The notes under the pieces: model-generated
What the model saw: only the letters and a program-made list of their open reading frames with translations
Told to the model about the DNA's origin: nothing
Databases searched by the model: none
Position numbers and translations under genes: made by a program
Shown: positions 26,380 to 38,746 of the stretch, piece by piece
How positions within the stretch are numbered: position 1 is the first letter of the stretch
Layout of the letters: every line of letters starts with the position of its first letter
Source: Micromonospora sp. WMMD1155
Lineage (GTDB): Bacteria > Actinomycetota > Actinomycetes > Mycobacteriales > Micromonosporaceae
Reading direction: 5' to 3'
Assembly: GCF_029581275.1 (NCBI RefSeq)
Contig: NZ_CP120742.1
Span: 3,456,001 to 3,520,000, forward strand
DNA: 64,000 bases

Positions 26380-29300
26380 GTGCTCGACGTCAACTTCTTC
26401 GACGAGCTGCGCATTGGTCTCGCCACCGCCGACGACATCCGTCAGTGGTCGCACGGCGAGGTCAAGAAGCCTGAAACGATCAACTACCGCACCCTGAAGC
26501 CGGAGAAGGACGGGCTCTTCTGCGAGAAGATCTTCGGTCCGCAGCGGGACTGGGAGTGCTACTGCGGTAAGTACAAGCGCGTCCGGTTCAAGGGCATCAT
26601 CTGTGAGCGCTGCGGCGTCGAGGTGACTCGTTCCAAGGTCCGTCGTGAGCGGATGGGGCACATCGAGCTCGCCGCTCCGGTGACCCACATCTGGTACTTC
26701 AAGGGCGTTCCGAGCCGGCTGGGCTACCTGCTGGACCTCGCCCCCAAGGACCTCGAGAAGATCATCTACTTCGCCTCGTACGTCGTGACGAGCGTGGACG
26801 CGGAGTCGCGTCACCGTGACCTCTCGACGATCGAGAACGAGATCCTGGCCGAGAAGCGGCAGTCCGAGAACAGCCGCGACTCGGAGATCGAGAAGCGGGC
26901 CGCCAAGCTCGAGGCCGACCTGGCCGAGCTGGAGGCCGAGGGTGCCAAGGCGGACGTCCGGCGCAAGGTCAAGGAGGGCGGAGAGCGCGAGATGCGCCAG
27001 ATCCGCGACCGGGCCCAGCGCGAGATCGACCGCCTGGACGAGGTGCTGGACACCTTCCGCAAGCTGGAGCCGAAGCAACTGGTCACCGACGAGCTGCTCT
27101 ACCGCGAGCTGCGTGACCGGTTCGGTGAGTACTTCACCGGTTCCATGGGCGCCGAGGCGATCAAGGCGCTGGTCCAGAACATGGACCTCGACGCCGAGGC
27201 CGAGAGCCTGCGGGAGACCATCCGGTCCGGCAAGGGTCAGCGGAAGATCCGGGCGCTCAAGCGACTCAAGGTCGTCGCGGCGTTCCTGAACACCCGCAAC
27301 TCGCCGCTCGGCATGGTGCTCGACTGCGTCCCGGTCATCCCGCCGGACCTGCGCCCGATGGTGCAGCTCGACGGTGGTCGCTTCGCGACCTCGGACCTGA
27401 ACGACCTGTACCGCCGCGTGATCAACCGGAACAACCGCCTCAAGCGTCTGATCGACCTCGGTGCTCCCGAGATCATCGTGAACAACGAGAAGCGGATGCT
27501 CCAGGAGGCCGTCGACGCGCTGTTCGACAACGGCCGTCGTGGTCGGCCGGTCACCGGCCCGGGTAACCGCCCGCTCAAGTCGCTGTCCGACATGCTGAAG
27601 GGCAAGCAGGGCCGGTTCCGCCAGAACCTGCTGGGCAAGCGCGTCGACTACTCCGGCCGTTCGGTCATCGTGGTCGGCCCGAAGCTCAAGCTGCACCAGT
27701 GCGGTCTGCCCAAGCAGATGGCGTTGGAGCTGTTCAAGCCGTTCGTCATGAAGCGGCTGGTGGACCTCAACCACGCGCAGAACATCAAGTCCGCCAAGCG
27801 GATGGTCGAGCGTCAGCGCCCGGTCGTGTGGGACGTGCTGGAAGAGGTCATCGGCGAGCACCCGGTGCTGCTCAACCGGGCGCCGACCCTGCACCGCCTG
27901 GGCATCCAGGCCTTCGAGCCGCAGCTGGTCGAGGGCAAGGCGATCCAGATCCACCCGCTGGTCTGCACCGCGTTCAACGCCGACTTCGACGGTGACCAGA
28001 TGGCGGTGCACGTGCCGCTGTCCGCCGAGGCCCAGGCCGAGGCTCGGATCCTGATGCTGTCGTCGAACAACATCCTCAAGCCGGCCGACGGCAAGCCGGT
28101 CACCATGCCCACCCAGGACATGGTCATCGGTCTCTACCACCTCACCCATCTCACCGCCGGTGAGAAGGGCGAGGGCCGGGCGTTCAGCTCGGACGCCGAG
28201 GCGCGGATGGCCTTCGACAACGGTGAGCTGCACCTGCAGGCACCGGTGCGGATCCGTCTGCACGGCGTGATCGGTGTCGACAACGGCGCCGGCGCCGAGC
28301 CGTGGACCGCCCCGGAGGGCTGGGTCGAGGGTGAGCCGCTGACCGTGGACACGACCCTGGGTCGGGTGCTGTTCAACGAGACGCTGCCGCAGGGCTACCG
28401 CTTCGTGAACTACGAGATCCGCAAGGGTCAGCTCTCCGCGATCGTCAACGACCTCGCCGAGCGCTTCCCGAAGGTGGCCCTGGCCGCCACCCTGGACGGG
28501 CTCAAGGAGGCCGGTTTCCACTGGGCCACCTGGTCCGGCGTGACGATCGGCATGGAGGACGTCATCGCTCCGCCGCGCAAGGCGGAGATCCTGGCGCGGT
28601 ACGAGAAGGAAGCCGACCGGATCGACAAGCAGTACCAGCGTGGTCTGATGACCGCCGAGGAGCGTCGCGGCGAACTCATCGAGATCTGGACCAAGGCGAC
28701 CAACGAGGTCGCCAAGGAGATGGACACCGCGCTGCCGCAGGAGAACCCACTGTGGAAGATGATCAACTCGGGTGCTCGCGGTAACCTGCTTCAGCTCCGG
28801 CAGATCGCGGCGATCCGTGGTCTGGTGGCCAACCCGAAGGGCGAGATCATCCCGCGGCCGATCAAGGCCAGCTACCGGGAGGGTCTGTCCGTGCTGGAGT
28901 ACTTCATCTCCACGCACGGTGCCCGTAAGGGTCTCGCCGACACCGCGCTGCGTACCGCCGACTCGGGTTACCTGACCCGTCGTCTGGTGGACGTCTCGCA
29001 GGACGTCATCATCCGCGAGGAGGACTGCGGCACCGACCGGGCGATCCCGATGCAGATCGGCGAGCGGCTGGACGGCAAGCTCGTCGTCCACACCCACGCC
29101 GAGACCAGCGTGCACGCCCGGACGCTGGCCGACGACATCAAGGGTCCGGACGGCACCGTGGTGGCCGAGCGTGGCCAGGACATCAACTCCATCGGGGTCG
29201 ACAAGATCGTCGCCGCCGGCGTGGAGACGGTCCGGGTGCGCAGCGTGCTCACCTGCGAGTCGAAGCTGGGCGTCTGCGCGGCCTGCTACGGCCGGTCGCT

Positions 29301-30267
29301 GCCGACCGGTAAGTCGGTCGACATCGGCGAGGCCGTCGGCATCATCGCCGCCCAGTCCATCGGTGAGCCCGGTACGCAGCTGACGATGCGTACCTTCCAC
29401 ACCGGTGGTGTCGCGGGTGAGGACATCACCCAGGGTCTGCCGCGTGTGCAGGAGATCTTCGAGGCCCGGGTCCCGAAGGGTAAGGCGCCCATCGCCGACA
29501 CCCCCGGCCGGATCCGGATCGAGGACGGCGAGCGCTCGCGCAAGATCATCGTGGTGCCGGACGACGGCAGCGACGAGATCGTCTACGACAAGATCTCGAA
29601 GCGGGTCAAGCTCCGGACCCACGACGGCGGCCACGTCGCGGTCGGCGAGAAGCTGACCGAGGGCACCATCGACCCGCATGAGCTTCTGCGGATCATGGGT
29701 CCGCGGGCGGTCCAGGTCCACCTGACCAGTGAGGTCCAGGAGGTCTACCGTTCGCAGGGTGTGCTCATCCACGACAAGCACATCGAGATCATCATCCGCC
29801 AGATGCTCAAGCGGGTGACGGTCATCGACTCCGGCTCGACCGAGTTCCTGCCGGGTGTGCTCGTCGACCGGGCGCTGTTCGAGTCGGAGAACCGCCGACT
29901 CGTCTCGGAGGGCGGCGAGCCCGCCGCCGGTCGTCCGGTGCTGATGGGTATCACCAAGGCCTCGCTGGCCACCGACTCCTGGCTCTCGGCGGCCTCCTTC
30001 CAGGAGACCACCCGGGTGCTGACCGACGCTGCGATCAACTCGCGCAGCGACTCGCTGGTCGGCCTCAAGGAGAACGTGATCATCGGAAAGCTCATCCCGG
30101 CCGGTACGGGCATCAGCAAGTACCGCAACGTCCGGGTGGAGCCGACCGAGGAGGCCAAGGCCAAGGTCTACTCGATGACCGGGTACCCGGAGACCGACTA
30201 CGGGTTCGGGCCGGCCGGCGGGCAGGCTGTGCCGCTGGACGACTTCGACTTCGGGTCGTACCGCTAA
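26380..30267 (+). CDS. rpoC: DNA-directed RNA polymerase subunit beta'
   Basis: 1295 aa. The N-terminal zinc ribbon cysteines are at 60, 62, 75 and 78. The absolutely conserved NADFDGDQM with the three Mg-binding aspartates is at 533-541. The bridge and trigger region ([25 protein letters not shown]; quoted in part) is intact. GTG start after AGGGGAC. The length fits actinobacterial beta'. An 18-bp terminator follows 8 bases after the stop. Confidence 0.98.
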   Translation: MLDVNFFDELRIGLATADDIRQWSHGEVKKPETINYRTLKPEKDGLFCEKIFGPQRDWECYCGKYKRVRFKGIICERCGVEVTRSKVRRERMGHIELAAPVTHIWYFKGVPSRLGYLLDLAPKDLEKIIYFASYVVTSVDAESRHRDLSTIENEILAEKRQSENSRDSEIEKRAAKLEADLAELEAEGAKADVRRKVKEGGEREMRQIRDRAQREIDRLDEVLDTFRKLEPKQLVTDELLYRELRDRFGEYFTGSMGAEAIKALVQNMDLDAEAESLRETIRSGKGQRKIRALKRLKVVAAFLNTRNSPLGMVLDCVPVIPPDLRPMVQLDGGRFATSDLNDLYRRVINRNNRLKRLIDLGAPEIIVNNEKRMLQEAVDALFDNGRRGRPVTGPGNRPLKSLSDMLKGKQGRFRQNLLGKRVDYSGRSVIVVGPKLKLHQCGLPKQMALELFKPFVMKRLVDLNHAQNIKSAKRMVERQRPVVWDVLEEVIGEHPVLLNRAPTLHRLGIQAFEPQLVEGKAIQIHPLVCTAFNADFDGDQMAVHVPLSAEAQAEARILMLSSNNILKPADGKPVTMPTQDMVIGLYHLTHLTAGEKGEGRAFSSDAEARMAFDNGELHLQAPVRIRLHGVIGVDNGAGAEPWTAPEGWVEGEPLTVDTTLGRVLFNETLPQGYRFVNYEIRKGQLSAIVNDLAERFPKVALAATLDGLKEAGFHWATWSGVTIGMEDVIAPPRKAEILARYEKEADRIDKQYQRGLMTAEERRGELIEIWTKATNEVAKEMDTALPQENPLWKMINSGARGNLLQLRQIAAIRGLVANPKGEIIPRPIKASYREGLSVLEYFISTHGARKGLADTALRTADSGYLTRRLVDVSQDVIIREEDCGTDRAIPMQIGERLDGKLVVHTHAETSVHARTLADDIKGPDGTVVAERGQDINSIGVDKIVAAGVETVRVRSVLTCESKLGVCAACYGRSLPTGKSVDIGEAVGIIAAQSIGEPGTQLTMRTFHTGGVAGEDITQGLPRVQEIFEARVPKGKAPIADTPGRIRIEDGERSRKIIVVPDDGSDEIVYDKISKRVKLRTHDGGHVAVGEKLTEGTIDPHELLRIMGPRAVQVHLTSEVQEVYRSQGVLIHDKHIEIIIRQMLKRVTVIDSGSTEFLPGVLVDRALFESENRRLVSEGGEPAAGRPVLMGITKASLATDSWLSAASFQETTRVLTDAAINSRSDSLVGLKENVIIGKLIPAGTGISKYRNVRVEPTEEAKAKVYSMTGYPETDYGFGPAGGQAVPLDDFDFGSYR

Positions 30268-30275
30268 GCACCATC

Positions 30276-30317
30276 ACACGACGAGGCCCCCGGTATCCGC
30301 CGGGGGCCTCGTCGTGT
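30276..30317 (+). terminator. Terminator after rpoC
   Basis: Perfect 18-bp stem (30276-30293 with 30300-30317) and a 6-base loop. It ends the rpoBC operon. Confidence 0.85.
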
Positions 30318-30360
30318 CCGGAGCCACCCACCCCGGCTGCGACTTCGGCATGATGGGGGG

Positions 30361-30729
30361 ATGACGACCGCACCCGGGCAGGTGCCCGTCGCGCACCACG
30401 ACCCACGTCACCCTCTCGACCCGGATCCGGCCCGTGCCACGAAGGCGCGGGCGGTCTTCGCGCTGGGGCTGCTCGGCATGCTGACCGGGCTCTTCATCGG
30501 GGGGGTGGTGCCCGCGACGGTGGCACTGCAGTTGGCCCGGCAGGCGCGCCGTGAGGCGTACACCTCGGGGGGTTTTCTGACCGGTGCCGTCTGGCTGCGG
30601 CGGGGGGAGCGGATGGCCTGGACCGGCCTGGTGCTGTTCGCGGTCACCGTGGTCACCGCGGTGGTGATCGGCGTGGTCCGGCTGGCCGGGGCGCCGTTCG
30701 GCCACGACTACCCGACGAACATGGACTGA
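30361..30729 (+). CDS. Small two-helix membrane protein, unknown function
   Basis: 122 aa. A hydrophilic N terminus of about 27 residues is followed by a helix RAVFALGLLGMLTGLFIGGVV (about 30-50), a basic middle (ARQARREAY) and a second helix GLVLFAVTVVTAVVIGVVRLA. The order resembles the DUF4190-type region of the next gene but is shorter. There is no Shine-Dalgarno of normal spacing; CATGAT ends 6 bases before the ATG, suggesting a leaderless mRNA. Function unknown. Confidence 0.7.
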   Translation: MTTAPGQVPVAHHDPRHPLDPDPARATKARAVFALGLLGMLTGLFIGGVVPATVALQLARQARREAYTSGGFLTGAVWLRRGERMAWTGLVLFAVTVVTAVVIGVVRLAGAPFGHDYPTNMD

Positions 30730-30825
30730 GCCGGCCGGTGGCCGCGCCCCGGCCGCGGCGCCCTCGGCGGTAGCCTGGCCGGTGTCCACCGTGCGGCGGT
30801 GGTGCCCTTTCGACAGGAGGACCTC

Positions 30826-31845
30826 GTGACGGAACCGGCGCGGCCCCCTGCGGACGAATCGGCCGCCCCTCCGGACGCGCCGACCGCGCCCGAGCCGGCC
30901 CCTGCCGCGCCGACCGCGCCCGAGCCGGCCCCTGCCGCGCCGACCGCGCCCGAGCCGGCCCCTGCCGCGCCGACCGCGCCCGAGCCGGCCCCTGCCGCGC
31001 CGACCGCGCCCGAGCCGGCCCCTGCTGTGTCGAGCCCGCCCGAGCCGACCTCTTCCGCGCCCGCCTCTGCGGCGCCGGGCTCGCCTGCGCCGAGTGGCTG
31101 GGAGCGGCCTGGCCCGGGTGGCGCACCGCAGCCTGCGGGTTGGGCTCCAACGCCGTCCTCCGCACCACCCCCCGGCTGGGGCCCGCCCGCGTCGACCGGC
31201 TACCACCAGCCGTACCCGGTCTCCGGTGGGCCGACCCCGCCGCCCCCAGGCTGGGGTCCGCCGTCGTCTGGGCCTGGTGTGCCGCCGGGGTGGGGTCCGC
31301 CGTCGTCTGGGCCTGGTGTGCCGCCGGGGTGGGGTCCGCCGTCGTCTGGGCCTGGTGTCCCGCCCGGGTGGGGTCCGCCGCCGGGGCGTGGGCCGGGTTG
31401 GGGTGGCATGGTCGGGCATCCGGTTCCACCCCCCACGGATGACCAGCGCCGACCGCCGAAGCGGGTCGAGACGGTTCCGGGTACGCCGTTCGGTGTCGTG
31501 CACCTGGACGTGGCGCCCGTCACGTCCGGGCTGGCCATCGGGGCGCTGGTGGCCGGCATCGCGTCGGCAGTGGTCTCGCTTCTGGTGATCTGCTTCGGCG
31601 TGACCTTCGTGGACGAGGGCGGTGCGTGGGCCTCCGGGGCGTTCGCGGTGCTCGGGGTCCTGACGGGCGTGGCGGCGGTCGTCATCGGGCTGCTGGGCCA
31701 GCGGCAGATCCGCCGGCCGGTCACGCCTCCGGCCGTCCGCTTCACCGGCCGTGGTCTGGCGGTGGCCGGGATCAGCTGCGGCGTGGCGGGAGCGGTGCTC
31801 AGCCTCCTCGGCCTGGGCCTGGCGTTGCTCCTCGCGCTGGCCTGA
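30826..31845 (+). CDS. Proline-rich repeat protein with DUF4190-like membrane domain
   Basis: 339 aa. The N-terminal 180 residues are low-complexity: five copies of a ten-residue unit APTAPEPAPA, then three copies of a 13-residue unit around GWGPPSSGPGVPP, giving a long cytoplasmic or surface-exposed proline-rich arm. Three helices follow at about 222-247, 256-285 and 308-338, as in DUF4190 proteins. The GTG at 30826 follows ACAGGAGG with good spacing; the longer frame from 30799 lacks a ribosome site. Function unknown; such arms often bind partners or mark division or cell-wall proteins. Confidence 0.75.
   Translation: MTEPARPPADESAAPPDAPTAPEPAPAAPTAPEPAPAAPTAPEPAPAAPTAPEPAPAAPTAPEPAPAVSSPPEPTSSAPASAAPGSPAPSGWERPGPGGAPQPAGWAPTPSSAPPPGWGPPASTGYHQPYPVSGGPTPPPPGWGPPSSGPGVPPGWGPPSSGPGVPPGWGPPSSGPGVPPGWGPPPGRGPGWGGMVGHPVPPPTDDQRRPPKRVETVPGTPFGVVHLDVAPVTSGLAIGALVAGIASAVVSLLVICFGVTFVDEGGAWASGAFAVLGVLTGVAAVVIGLLGQRQIRRPVTPPAVRFTGRGLAVAGISCGVAGAVLSLLGLGLALLLALA
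30877..31026 (+). repeat. Five 30-bp direct repeats inside the proline-rich gene
   Basis: Unit GCGCCGACCGCGCCCGAGCC plus ten more bases, five tandem copies. Four are identical and the fifth differs at its last base. Such identity points to recent expansion. Confidence 0.95.
31252..31368 (+). repeat. Three 39-bp direct repeats inside the proline-rich gene
   Basis: Units start at 31252, 31291 and 31330 with TGGGGTCCGCCGTCGTCTGG, and a partial fourth starts at 31369. The first two are nearly identical; the third differs at its end. Confidence 0.93.
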
Positions 31846-32016
31846 GCGGGTTCGCTGCCGTCGCCCCCTTCCGTGTCCAAACCCGGTGCCGGTCCGGGGC
31901 CGACGGGTGGTCCCGCGGGGAAGCCGGTACACTTGTTTTCGTAGGTGCCCATCGCGGGCGACGGGGCAGGGCGAGATCCGGCCGGCGGAGTGAGACAGTC
32001 GCCGGGCCATTCCGTT

Positions 32017-32045
32017 TTGACCTGGGCGGTTGTGGTAGGTACTCT
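32017..32045 (+). promoter_or_regulatory. Promoter for the rpsL-rpsG-fusA-tuf cluster
   Basis: TTGACC (32017-32022), a 17-base spacer and TACTCT (32040-32045). This is the best -35/-10 pair in the window. Confidence 0.8.
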
Positions 32046-32054
32046 TTCCCCTTG

Positions 32055-32074
32055 TGCCCGGGCATGCCCGGGCA
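32055..32074. repeat. Perfect 20-base palindrome just after the rpsL -10
   Basis: TGCCCGGGCATGCCCGGGCA is its own reverse complement. It begins 10 bases after TACTCT, at or just past the expected transcription start. Confidence 0.85.
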
Positions 32075-32205
32075 ACTCGTGCGTGCGCTGTTTGGGGATT
32101 TCGAGCGGCGGCACGACAGGCCAAGGATCCGGGGCGGGGCGACCCGCGTACCGGTGACAAACTCCGGTCCGCACGCGAGAGCGTCGCAACGGAGCCGTGA
32201 CGAGG

Positions 32206-32225
32206 GCGACACGCCCGACCGCGGG
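32206..32225 (+). promoter_or_regulatory. Shared S12/S10 leader motif, copy 1
   Basis: GCGACACGCCCGACCGCGGG in the rpsL leader is identical over 20 bases to 37016-37035 in the rpsJ leader. The flanking base pattern CGAGGGC is also shared. Confidence 0.75.
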
Positions 32226-32339
32226 TGCCGGGGTCTCCGCAAGGCGACCCTGGTCGGAATGTAGGAGAGCCGGTCATCAGGCCGGCTAACGAGCAGACGG
32301 CGCGGCCGCGGATGCGGCCGAAGGGAGCGGAGAAACCCG

Positions 32340-32714
32340 GTGCCCACGATCCAGCAGCTGGTCCGAAAGGGCCGCCAGGCGAAGACGACCAAGACGAAGA
32401 CCCCGGCGTTGAAGGGTTCCCCTCAGCGGCGCGGCGTGTGCACCCGCGTGTACACCACCACCCCGAAGAAGCCGAACTCGGCGCTGCGCAAGGTCGCTCG
32501 CGTGAAGCTCAGCAGCCAGATCGAGGTGACCGCCTACATCCCGGGCGTCGGTCACAACCTGCAGGAGCACTCGATCGTGCTCGTCCGCGGTGGCCGGGTG
32601 AAGGACCTCCCCGGCGTGCGTTACAAGATCGTTCGCGGCTCGCTGGACACCCAGGGTGTCCGCAACCGCAAGCAGGCGCGCAGCCGTTACGGCGCGAAGA
32701 AGGAGAAGAGCTGA
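32340..32714 (+). CDS. rpsL: 30S ribosomal protein S12
   Basis: S12 (124 aa) shapes the decoding centre. The streptomycin-contact segments are wild-type ([15 protein letters not shown] and [10 protein letters not shown]), so no resistance substitution is seen. GTG start at the conserved [11 protein letters not shown]. It is preceded by a long leader with its own promoter. The rpsG ATG follows after 1 base. Confidence 0.97.
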   Translation: MPTIQQLVRKGRQAKTTKTKTPALKGSPQRRGVCTRVYTTTPKKPNSALRKVARVKLSSQIEVTAYIPGVGHNLQEHSIVLVRGGRVKDLPGVRYKIVRGSLDTQGVRNRKQARSRYGAKKEKS

Positions 32715-32715
32715 C

Positions 32716-33186
32716 ATGCCGCGTAAGGGACCCGCTCCGCGGCGGCCACTGGTCGCTGACCCGGTGTACAACTCGCCGCTGGTCACCCAGCTGGTGAACA
32801 AGATCCTGCTCCGCGGCAAGCGTCAGCTCGCCGAGTCCATCGTGTACGCGGCCCTCGAGGGCTGCCGCGAGAAGTCCGGCACCGACCCGGTCGTCACCCT
32901 GAAGCGGGCGATGGACAACGTCAAGCCGACCCTCGAGGTGCGCAGCCGTCGTGTCGGTGGCGCCACCTACCAGGTTCCGGTCGAGGTCCGCCCGACCCGG
33001 GCGACCACCCTGGGCCTGCGTTGGCTGGTCACCTACTCCCGCGCCCGGCGCGAGAAGACCATGGTCGAGCGGCTGATGAACGAGCTGCTGGACGCGAGCA
33101 ACGGCCTCGGTGCCGCCGTCAAGCGGCGCGAGGACACGCACAAGATGGCCGAGTCGAACAAGGCCTTCGCGCACTACCGCTGGTAA
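32716..33186 (+). CDS. rpsG: 30S ribosomal protein S7
   Basis: S7 (156 aa) nucleates the head of the 30S subunit. It starts [19 protein letters not shown] and ends [13 protein letters not shown], both normal. ATG at 32716, 1 base after the rpsL stop and following GGAGAAGAG inside rpsL; the upstream in-frame codons lie within rpsL. A hairpin lies between it and fusA. Confidence 0.97.
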   Translation: MPRKGPAPRRPLVADPVYNSPLVTQLVNKILLRGKRQLAESIVYAALEGCREKSGTDPVVTLKRAMDNVKPTLEVRSRRVGGATYQVPVEVRPTRATTLGLRWLVTYSRARREKTMVERLMNELLDASNGLGAAVKRREDTHKMAESNKAFAHYRW

Positions 33187-33192
33187 CACCCT

Positions 33193-33220
33193 GGTTCCGG
33201 CGCTCACGGGCGCCGGAACC
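33193..33220 (+). terminator. Hairpin between rpsG and fusA
   Basis: 11-bp perfect stem GGTTCCGGCGC/GCGCCGGAACC with a 6-base loop, 6 bases after the rpsG stop. It may be a partial terminator within the operon. Confidence 0.6.
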
Positions 33221-33260
33221 GCCACCAGTTGAGTCGAGACGACGATAAGTAGGGATTGAA

Positions 33261-35357
<2,097 letters not shown>

Positions 35358-35376
35358 CTGCCCCGAGCAGGTGATT

Positions 35377-35418
35377 CGTGGTTGGTCGCGGGAGGTTCAC
35401 CCGCCCGCGGCCACCACG
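35377..35418 (+). terminator. Imperfect hairpin between fusA and tuf
   Basis: CGTGGT...CGCGGG pairs with CCCGCGG...ACCACG with small internal mismatches, starting 19 bases after the fusA stop. It could be a partial terminator. Confidence 0.4.
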
Positions 35419-35569
35419 ATCGGATCGCGTGAGACCGGGCCTGTAGGCTTCATCGCCGCAGAACCCACAAAGGCTCTCCGGCCGTCTGGCCGGAAAGGCT
35501 GTCGACAGAGTCCTAAGCGCCGACCGGCGCGCCGGGCGTACGAACCAAGAAGTCCACAGGAGGACACCA

Positions 35570-36763
35570 GTGGCGAAGGCTAAGTTCGAGCGGACTAAGC
35601 CGCACGTCAACATCGGCACCATTGGTCACATCGACCACGGTAAGACGACGCTGACGGCGGCCATCACCAAGGTCCTGCACGACCAGTACCCGGACCTGAA
35701 CCCCTACACGCCGTTCGACGAGATCGACAAGGCGCCGGAGGAGAAGGCCCGCGGCATCACGATCTCCATCGCGCACGTCGAGTACCAGACCGAGGCGCGG
35801 CACTACGCGCACGTTGACTGCCCCGGTCACGCTGACTACATCAAGAACATGATCACCGGTGCCGCGCAGATGGACGGCGCGATCCTGGTGGTGGCGGCGA
35901 CCGACGGCCCGATGCCGCAGACCCGCGAGCACGTGCTGCTGGCCCGTCAGGTCGGTGTGCCGTACATCGTCGTGGCGCTCAACAAGAGCGACATGGTCGA
36001 CGACGAGGAGCTCCTGGAGCTCGTCGAGCTCGAGGTGCGCGAGCTGCTCTCCTCGCAGGAGTACCCGGGTGACGACCTGCCGGTCGTCCAGGTCTCCGCG
36101 CTGAAGGCGCTCGAGGGCGACCCGGTCTGGACCGCGAAGCTGCTCGAGCTGATGAGCGCGGTCGACACCGCGATCCCGCAGCCGGAGCGCGAGACCGAGA
36201 AGCCGTTCCTCATGCCCGTCGAGGACGTGTTCACGATCACCGGTCGTGGCACCGTCGTCACCGGTCGTGTCGAGCGTGGCGTCCTGCTCCCGAACGAGGA
36301 CGTCGAGGTCGTCGGCATCCGCGAGAAGGGCTTCAAGACCAAGGTCACCGCGATCGAGATGTTCCGGAAGACCCTGGACGACGCCCGCGCAGGTGAGAAC
36401 GTCGGCCTGCTGCTGCGTGGCACCAAGCGCGAGGACGTCGAGCGCGGCATGGTCGTCATCAAGCCGGGCACGACCACCCCGCACACGGAGTTCGAGGCGA
36501 CGGTCTACATCCTCTCCAAGGAGGAGGGTGGCCGCCACACCCCGTTCTTCCAGAACTACCGTCCGCAGTTCTACTTCCGGACCACGGACGTCACCGGTGT
36601 CGTCACCCTCCCCGAGGGCACCGAGATGGTCATGCCGGGTGACAACACCACCATGTCGGTGAAGCTGATCCAGCCCATCGCCATGGAGGAGAACCTCAAG
36701 TTCGCGATCCGCGAGGGTGGCCGCACCGTCGGCGCCGGGTTCGTCACCAAGATCGTCAAGTGA
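35570..36763 (+). CDS. tuf: Elongation factor Tu
   Basis: 397-aa GTPase that delivers aminoacyl-tRNA. G1 is [14 protein letters not shown], the switch is [13 protein letters not shown]3 is [12 protein letters not shown] and G4 is NKSDMVDD. Domain II/III segments ([26 protein letters not shown]) look wild-type. GTG start with the strong Shine-Dalgarno ACAGGAGGACACCA. No strong terminator is seen after it. Confidence 0.98.
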   Translation: MAKAKFERTKPHVNIGTIGHIDHGKTTLTAAITKVLHDQYPDLNPYTPFDEIDKAPEEKARGITISIAHVEYQTEARHYAHVDCPGHADYIKNMITGAAQMDGAILVVAATDGPMPQTREHVLLARQVGVPYIVVALNKSDMVDDEELLELVELEVRELLSSQEYPGDDLPVVQVSALKALEGDPVWTAKLLELMSAVDTAIPQPERETEKPFLMPVEDVFTITGRGTVVTGRVERGVLLPNEDVEVVGIREKGFKTKVTAIEMFRKTLDDARAGENVGLLLRGTKREDVERGMVVIKPGTTTPHTEFEATVYILSKEEGGRHTPFFQNYRPQFYFRTTDVTGVVTLPEGTEMVMPGDNTTMSVKLIQPIAMEENLKFAIREGGRTVGAGFVTKIVK

Positions 36764-36779
36764 ACTAGGTAACCCCGAT

Positions 36780-36808
36780 TAGACCCGCCGCCGGTCGTGC
36801 GGCATACT
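36780..36808 (+). promoter_or_regulatory. Promoter for the S10 cluster
   Basis: TAGACC (36780-36785), a 17-base spacer and CATACT (36803-36808). It gives a leader of about 300 bases before rpsJ. Confidence 0.55.
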
Positions 36809-37015
36809 AGTCAGGTTGCGTAACGACAGTTCGTCGCCTGTGTTCGGCTTTCGCTGAACCTCCGGGTGGCGAGACGGTCGAGCGTGGGGTGGTTGGCGGC
36901 CCAGTCGCCAACCACCCTCGCACGGCGTTCAGGTCGCGGTAAGCGATCGGCGCCTTGACCCACCGCGCGGTCAAGCACCACTCCGGAACCATGGGGCGGA
37001 GCTCGGCCCGAGGGC

Positions 37016-37035
37016 GCGACACGCCCGACCGCGGG
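37016..37035 (+). promoter_or_regulatory. Shared S12/S10 leader motif, copy 2
   Basis: Identical over 20 bases to 32206-32225. It lies 78 bases before the rpsJ ATG; the rpsL copy lies 114 bases before the rpsL GTG. Confidence 0.75.
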
Positions 37036-37113
37036 GGTCGGCGAAGTGGGCCTGTGCCAGCCGGTACAGGCGCCCGCAACACAGCGGCATCGAGAGAAGG
37101 AACAGAAGCCACC

Positions 37114-37422
37114 ATGGCGGGACAGAAGATCCGCATCCGGCTCAAGGCCTATGACCACGAGGTCGTCGACTCCTCGGCTCGGAAGATCGTCGAGACGGTG
37201 ACGCGCACCGGGGCGCAGGTCGCGGGCCCGGTGCCGCTGCCCACGGAGATCAACCGTTTCTGCGTTATCCGCTCGCCGCACAAGTACAAGGACTCGCGCG
37301 AGCACTTCGAGATGCGCACGCACAAGCGGCTGATCGACATCATCGACCCGACCCCGAAGACGGTCGACTCGCTCATGCGCCTCGACCTGCCGGCTGGCGT
37401 CGACATCGAGATCAAGCTGTAG
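37114..37422 (+). CDS. rpsJ: 30S ribosomal protein S10
   Basis: 102-aa head protein of the 30S subunit that also binds NusG/NusB (NusE role). It begins [20 protein letters not shown] and contains the loop [22 protein letters not shown] at 37114 follows AGAAGGAACAGAAG; the upstream in-frame extension is in the leader and unrelated. It opens the S10 cluster; rplC follows after 11 bases. Confidence 0.97.
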
Positions 37423-37433
37423 GGACCGGACAA

Positions 37434-38099
37434 ATGGACAGGCAAGTCAAGGGGATCCTGGGCGCCAAGCTCGGCATGACCCAGGTCTGGGACAACAACC
37501 GCGTTGTTCCCGTGACCGTGGTCGAGGCCGGCCCGTGCGTCATCAGCCAGGTTCGTAGCGCCGAGAAGGACGGTTACTCCGCGGTCCAGCTGGCCTACGG
37601 CAACATCGACCCGCGCAAGGTCAAGAAGCCGGTCAGCGGGCACTACGCCAAGGCGGACGTGGCGCCGCGCCGGCACATCGTCGAGCTGCGCACCACGGAC
37701 GCCGCGGAATACTCGCTCGGCCAGGAAGTCACCGTCGAGGAGTTCCCGGCCGGCGTCGTCATCGACGTCACCGGCAAGACCAAGGGCAAGGGCTACGCCG
37801 GCCCGATGAAGCGGCACGGCTTCCACGGTCTGGGCGCCGGCCACGGTGTCGAGCGCAAGCACCGCTCGCCCGGTTCCATCGGTGCCTGCGCCACGCCGGG
37901 TCGTGTCTTCAAGGGCACCCGGATGGCCGGCCGGATGGGTGGCGTGCGGTACACCGTGCAGAACCTCACCGTCCAGGCGGTCGACACCGAGAACAACCTG
38001 CTGCTCGTCCGGGGTGCCATCCCCGGTCCGAAGGGCGCGCTCGTTCTGGTCCGTACCGCGGCGAAGAGCAAGGTGAAGAAGGGCGGTGCGGCCAAGTGA
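37434..38099 (+). CDS. rplC: 50S ribosomal protein L3
   Basis: 221 aa. L3 has a globular part and a long loop reaching the peptidyl transferase centre, visible as [24 protein letters not shown] sequence near the middle and [14 protein letters not shown] after it. ATG start [19 protein letters not shown]. Its stop overlaps the rplD GTG (GTGA). Confidence 0.97.
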   Translation: MDRQVKGILGAKLGMTQVWDNNRVVPVTVVEAGPCVISQVRSAEKDGYSAVQLAYGNIDPRKVKKPVSGHYAKADVAPRRHIVELRTTDAAEYSLGQEVTVEEFPAGVVIDVTGKTKGKGYAGPMKRHGFHGLGAGHGVERKHRSPGSIGACATPGRVFKGTRMAGRMGGVRYTVQNLTVQAVDTENNLLLVRGAIPGPKGALVLVRTAAKSKVKKGGAAK

Positions 38100-38746
38100 C
38101 CACCGTTGACGTGCGCACCGTCGAAGGCACCACCAGCAGCTCGGTCGAGCTGCCGGCGGACATCTTCGACGTGCAGGCCAACGTCGCGCTGATGCACCAG
38201 GTCGTGGTGGCCCAGCTCGCGGCGGCCCGACAGGGCACGCACAAGGCCAAGACCCGCGGCGAGGTCGCCGGTGGCGGCAAGAAGCCGTACAAGCAGAAGG
38301 GCACCGGTCGCGCCCGGCAGGGCTCGATCCGCGCGCCGCAGTTCGCCGGCGGTGGCGTCGTGCACGGTCCCGTGCCGCGTGACTACAGCCAGCGGACCCC
38401 GAAGAAGATGAAGGCCGCCGCTCTGCGGGGCGCCCTCTCCGACCGGGCCCGCGCCGGGCAGGTGCACGTCGTCGAGGCGTTCGTCTCGGGCGAGAAGCCG
38501 TCGACCAAGGCGGCCCTGGCCACGCTCGCGAAGCTCACCGAGGCCCGTCGGGTCCTGGTCGTGCTGAGCAGCACCGACGAGCTGAACTGGGTGTCGCTGC
38601 GCAACGAGCCGCGCGTGCACCTGATCGAGTCCGGCCAGCTGAACACGTACGACGTGCTCGTGGCCGACGACGTGGTCTTCACCAAGGACGCCCTGGACGA
38701 GTTCCTGGGCGTGCCCGCCGAGACCACCGAGGAGGGTGGCAAGTGA
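38096..38746 (+). CDS. rplD: 50S ribosomal protein L4
   Basis: 216 aa. L4 lines the peptide exit tunnel through its Arg/Gly loop, seen here as [19 protein letters not shown]. In Escherichia coli it autoregulates the S10 operon; whether that holds here is unknown. GTG start overlapping rplC, stop overlapping rplW. Confidence 0.97.
   Translation: MTTVDVRTVEGTTSSSVELPADIFDVQANVALMHQVVVAQLAAARQGTHKAKTRGEVAGGGKKPYKQKGTGRARQGSIRAPQFAGGGVVHGPVPRDYSQRTPKKMKAAALRGALSDRARAGQVHVVEAFVSGEKPSTKAALATLAKLTEARRVLVVLSSTDELNWVSLRNEPRVHLIESGQLNTYDVLVADDVVFTKDALDEFLGVPAETTEEGGK

Larger units (their letters stand above)
31846..32339. other. Long leader/regulatory region before rpsL
   Basis: 494 bases without a credible gene. 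It holds a good promoter at 32017-32045, a possible weaker -10 TACACT at 31928-31933, a 20-base perfect palindrome at 32055-32074 and a 20-base motif shared with the rpsJ leader at 32206-32225. The transcript leader would be about 290 bases. Confidence 0.6.
36764..37113. other. Leader/regulatory region before rpsJ
   Basis: 350 bases without a gene. It contains a promoter (36780-36808) and, late in the leader, the 20-base motif shared with rpsL at 37016-37035. The segment 36850-36930 has no clear function. Confidence 0.55.

Noticed and set aside
23117..29781. Very long minus-strand frames (925 and 1235 codons) opposite rpoB and rpoC
   Set aside because: Both are mirror frames of strongly conserved genes with biased third positions. 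No family motifs or ribosome sites.
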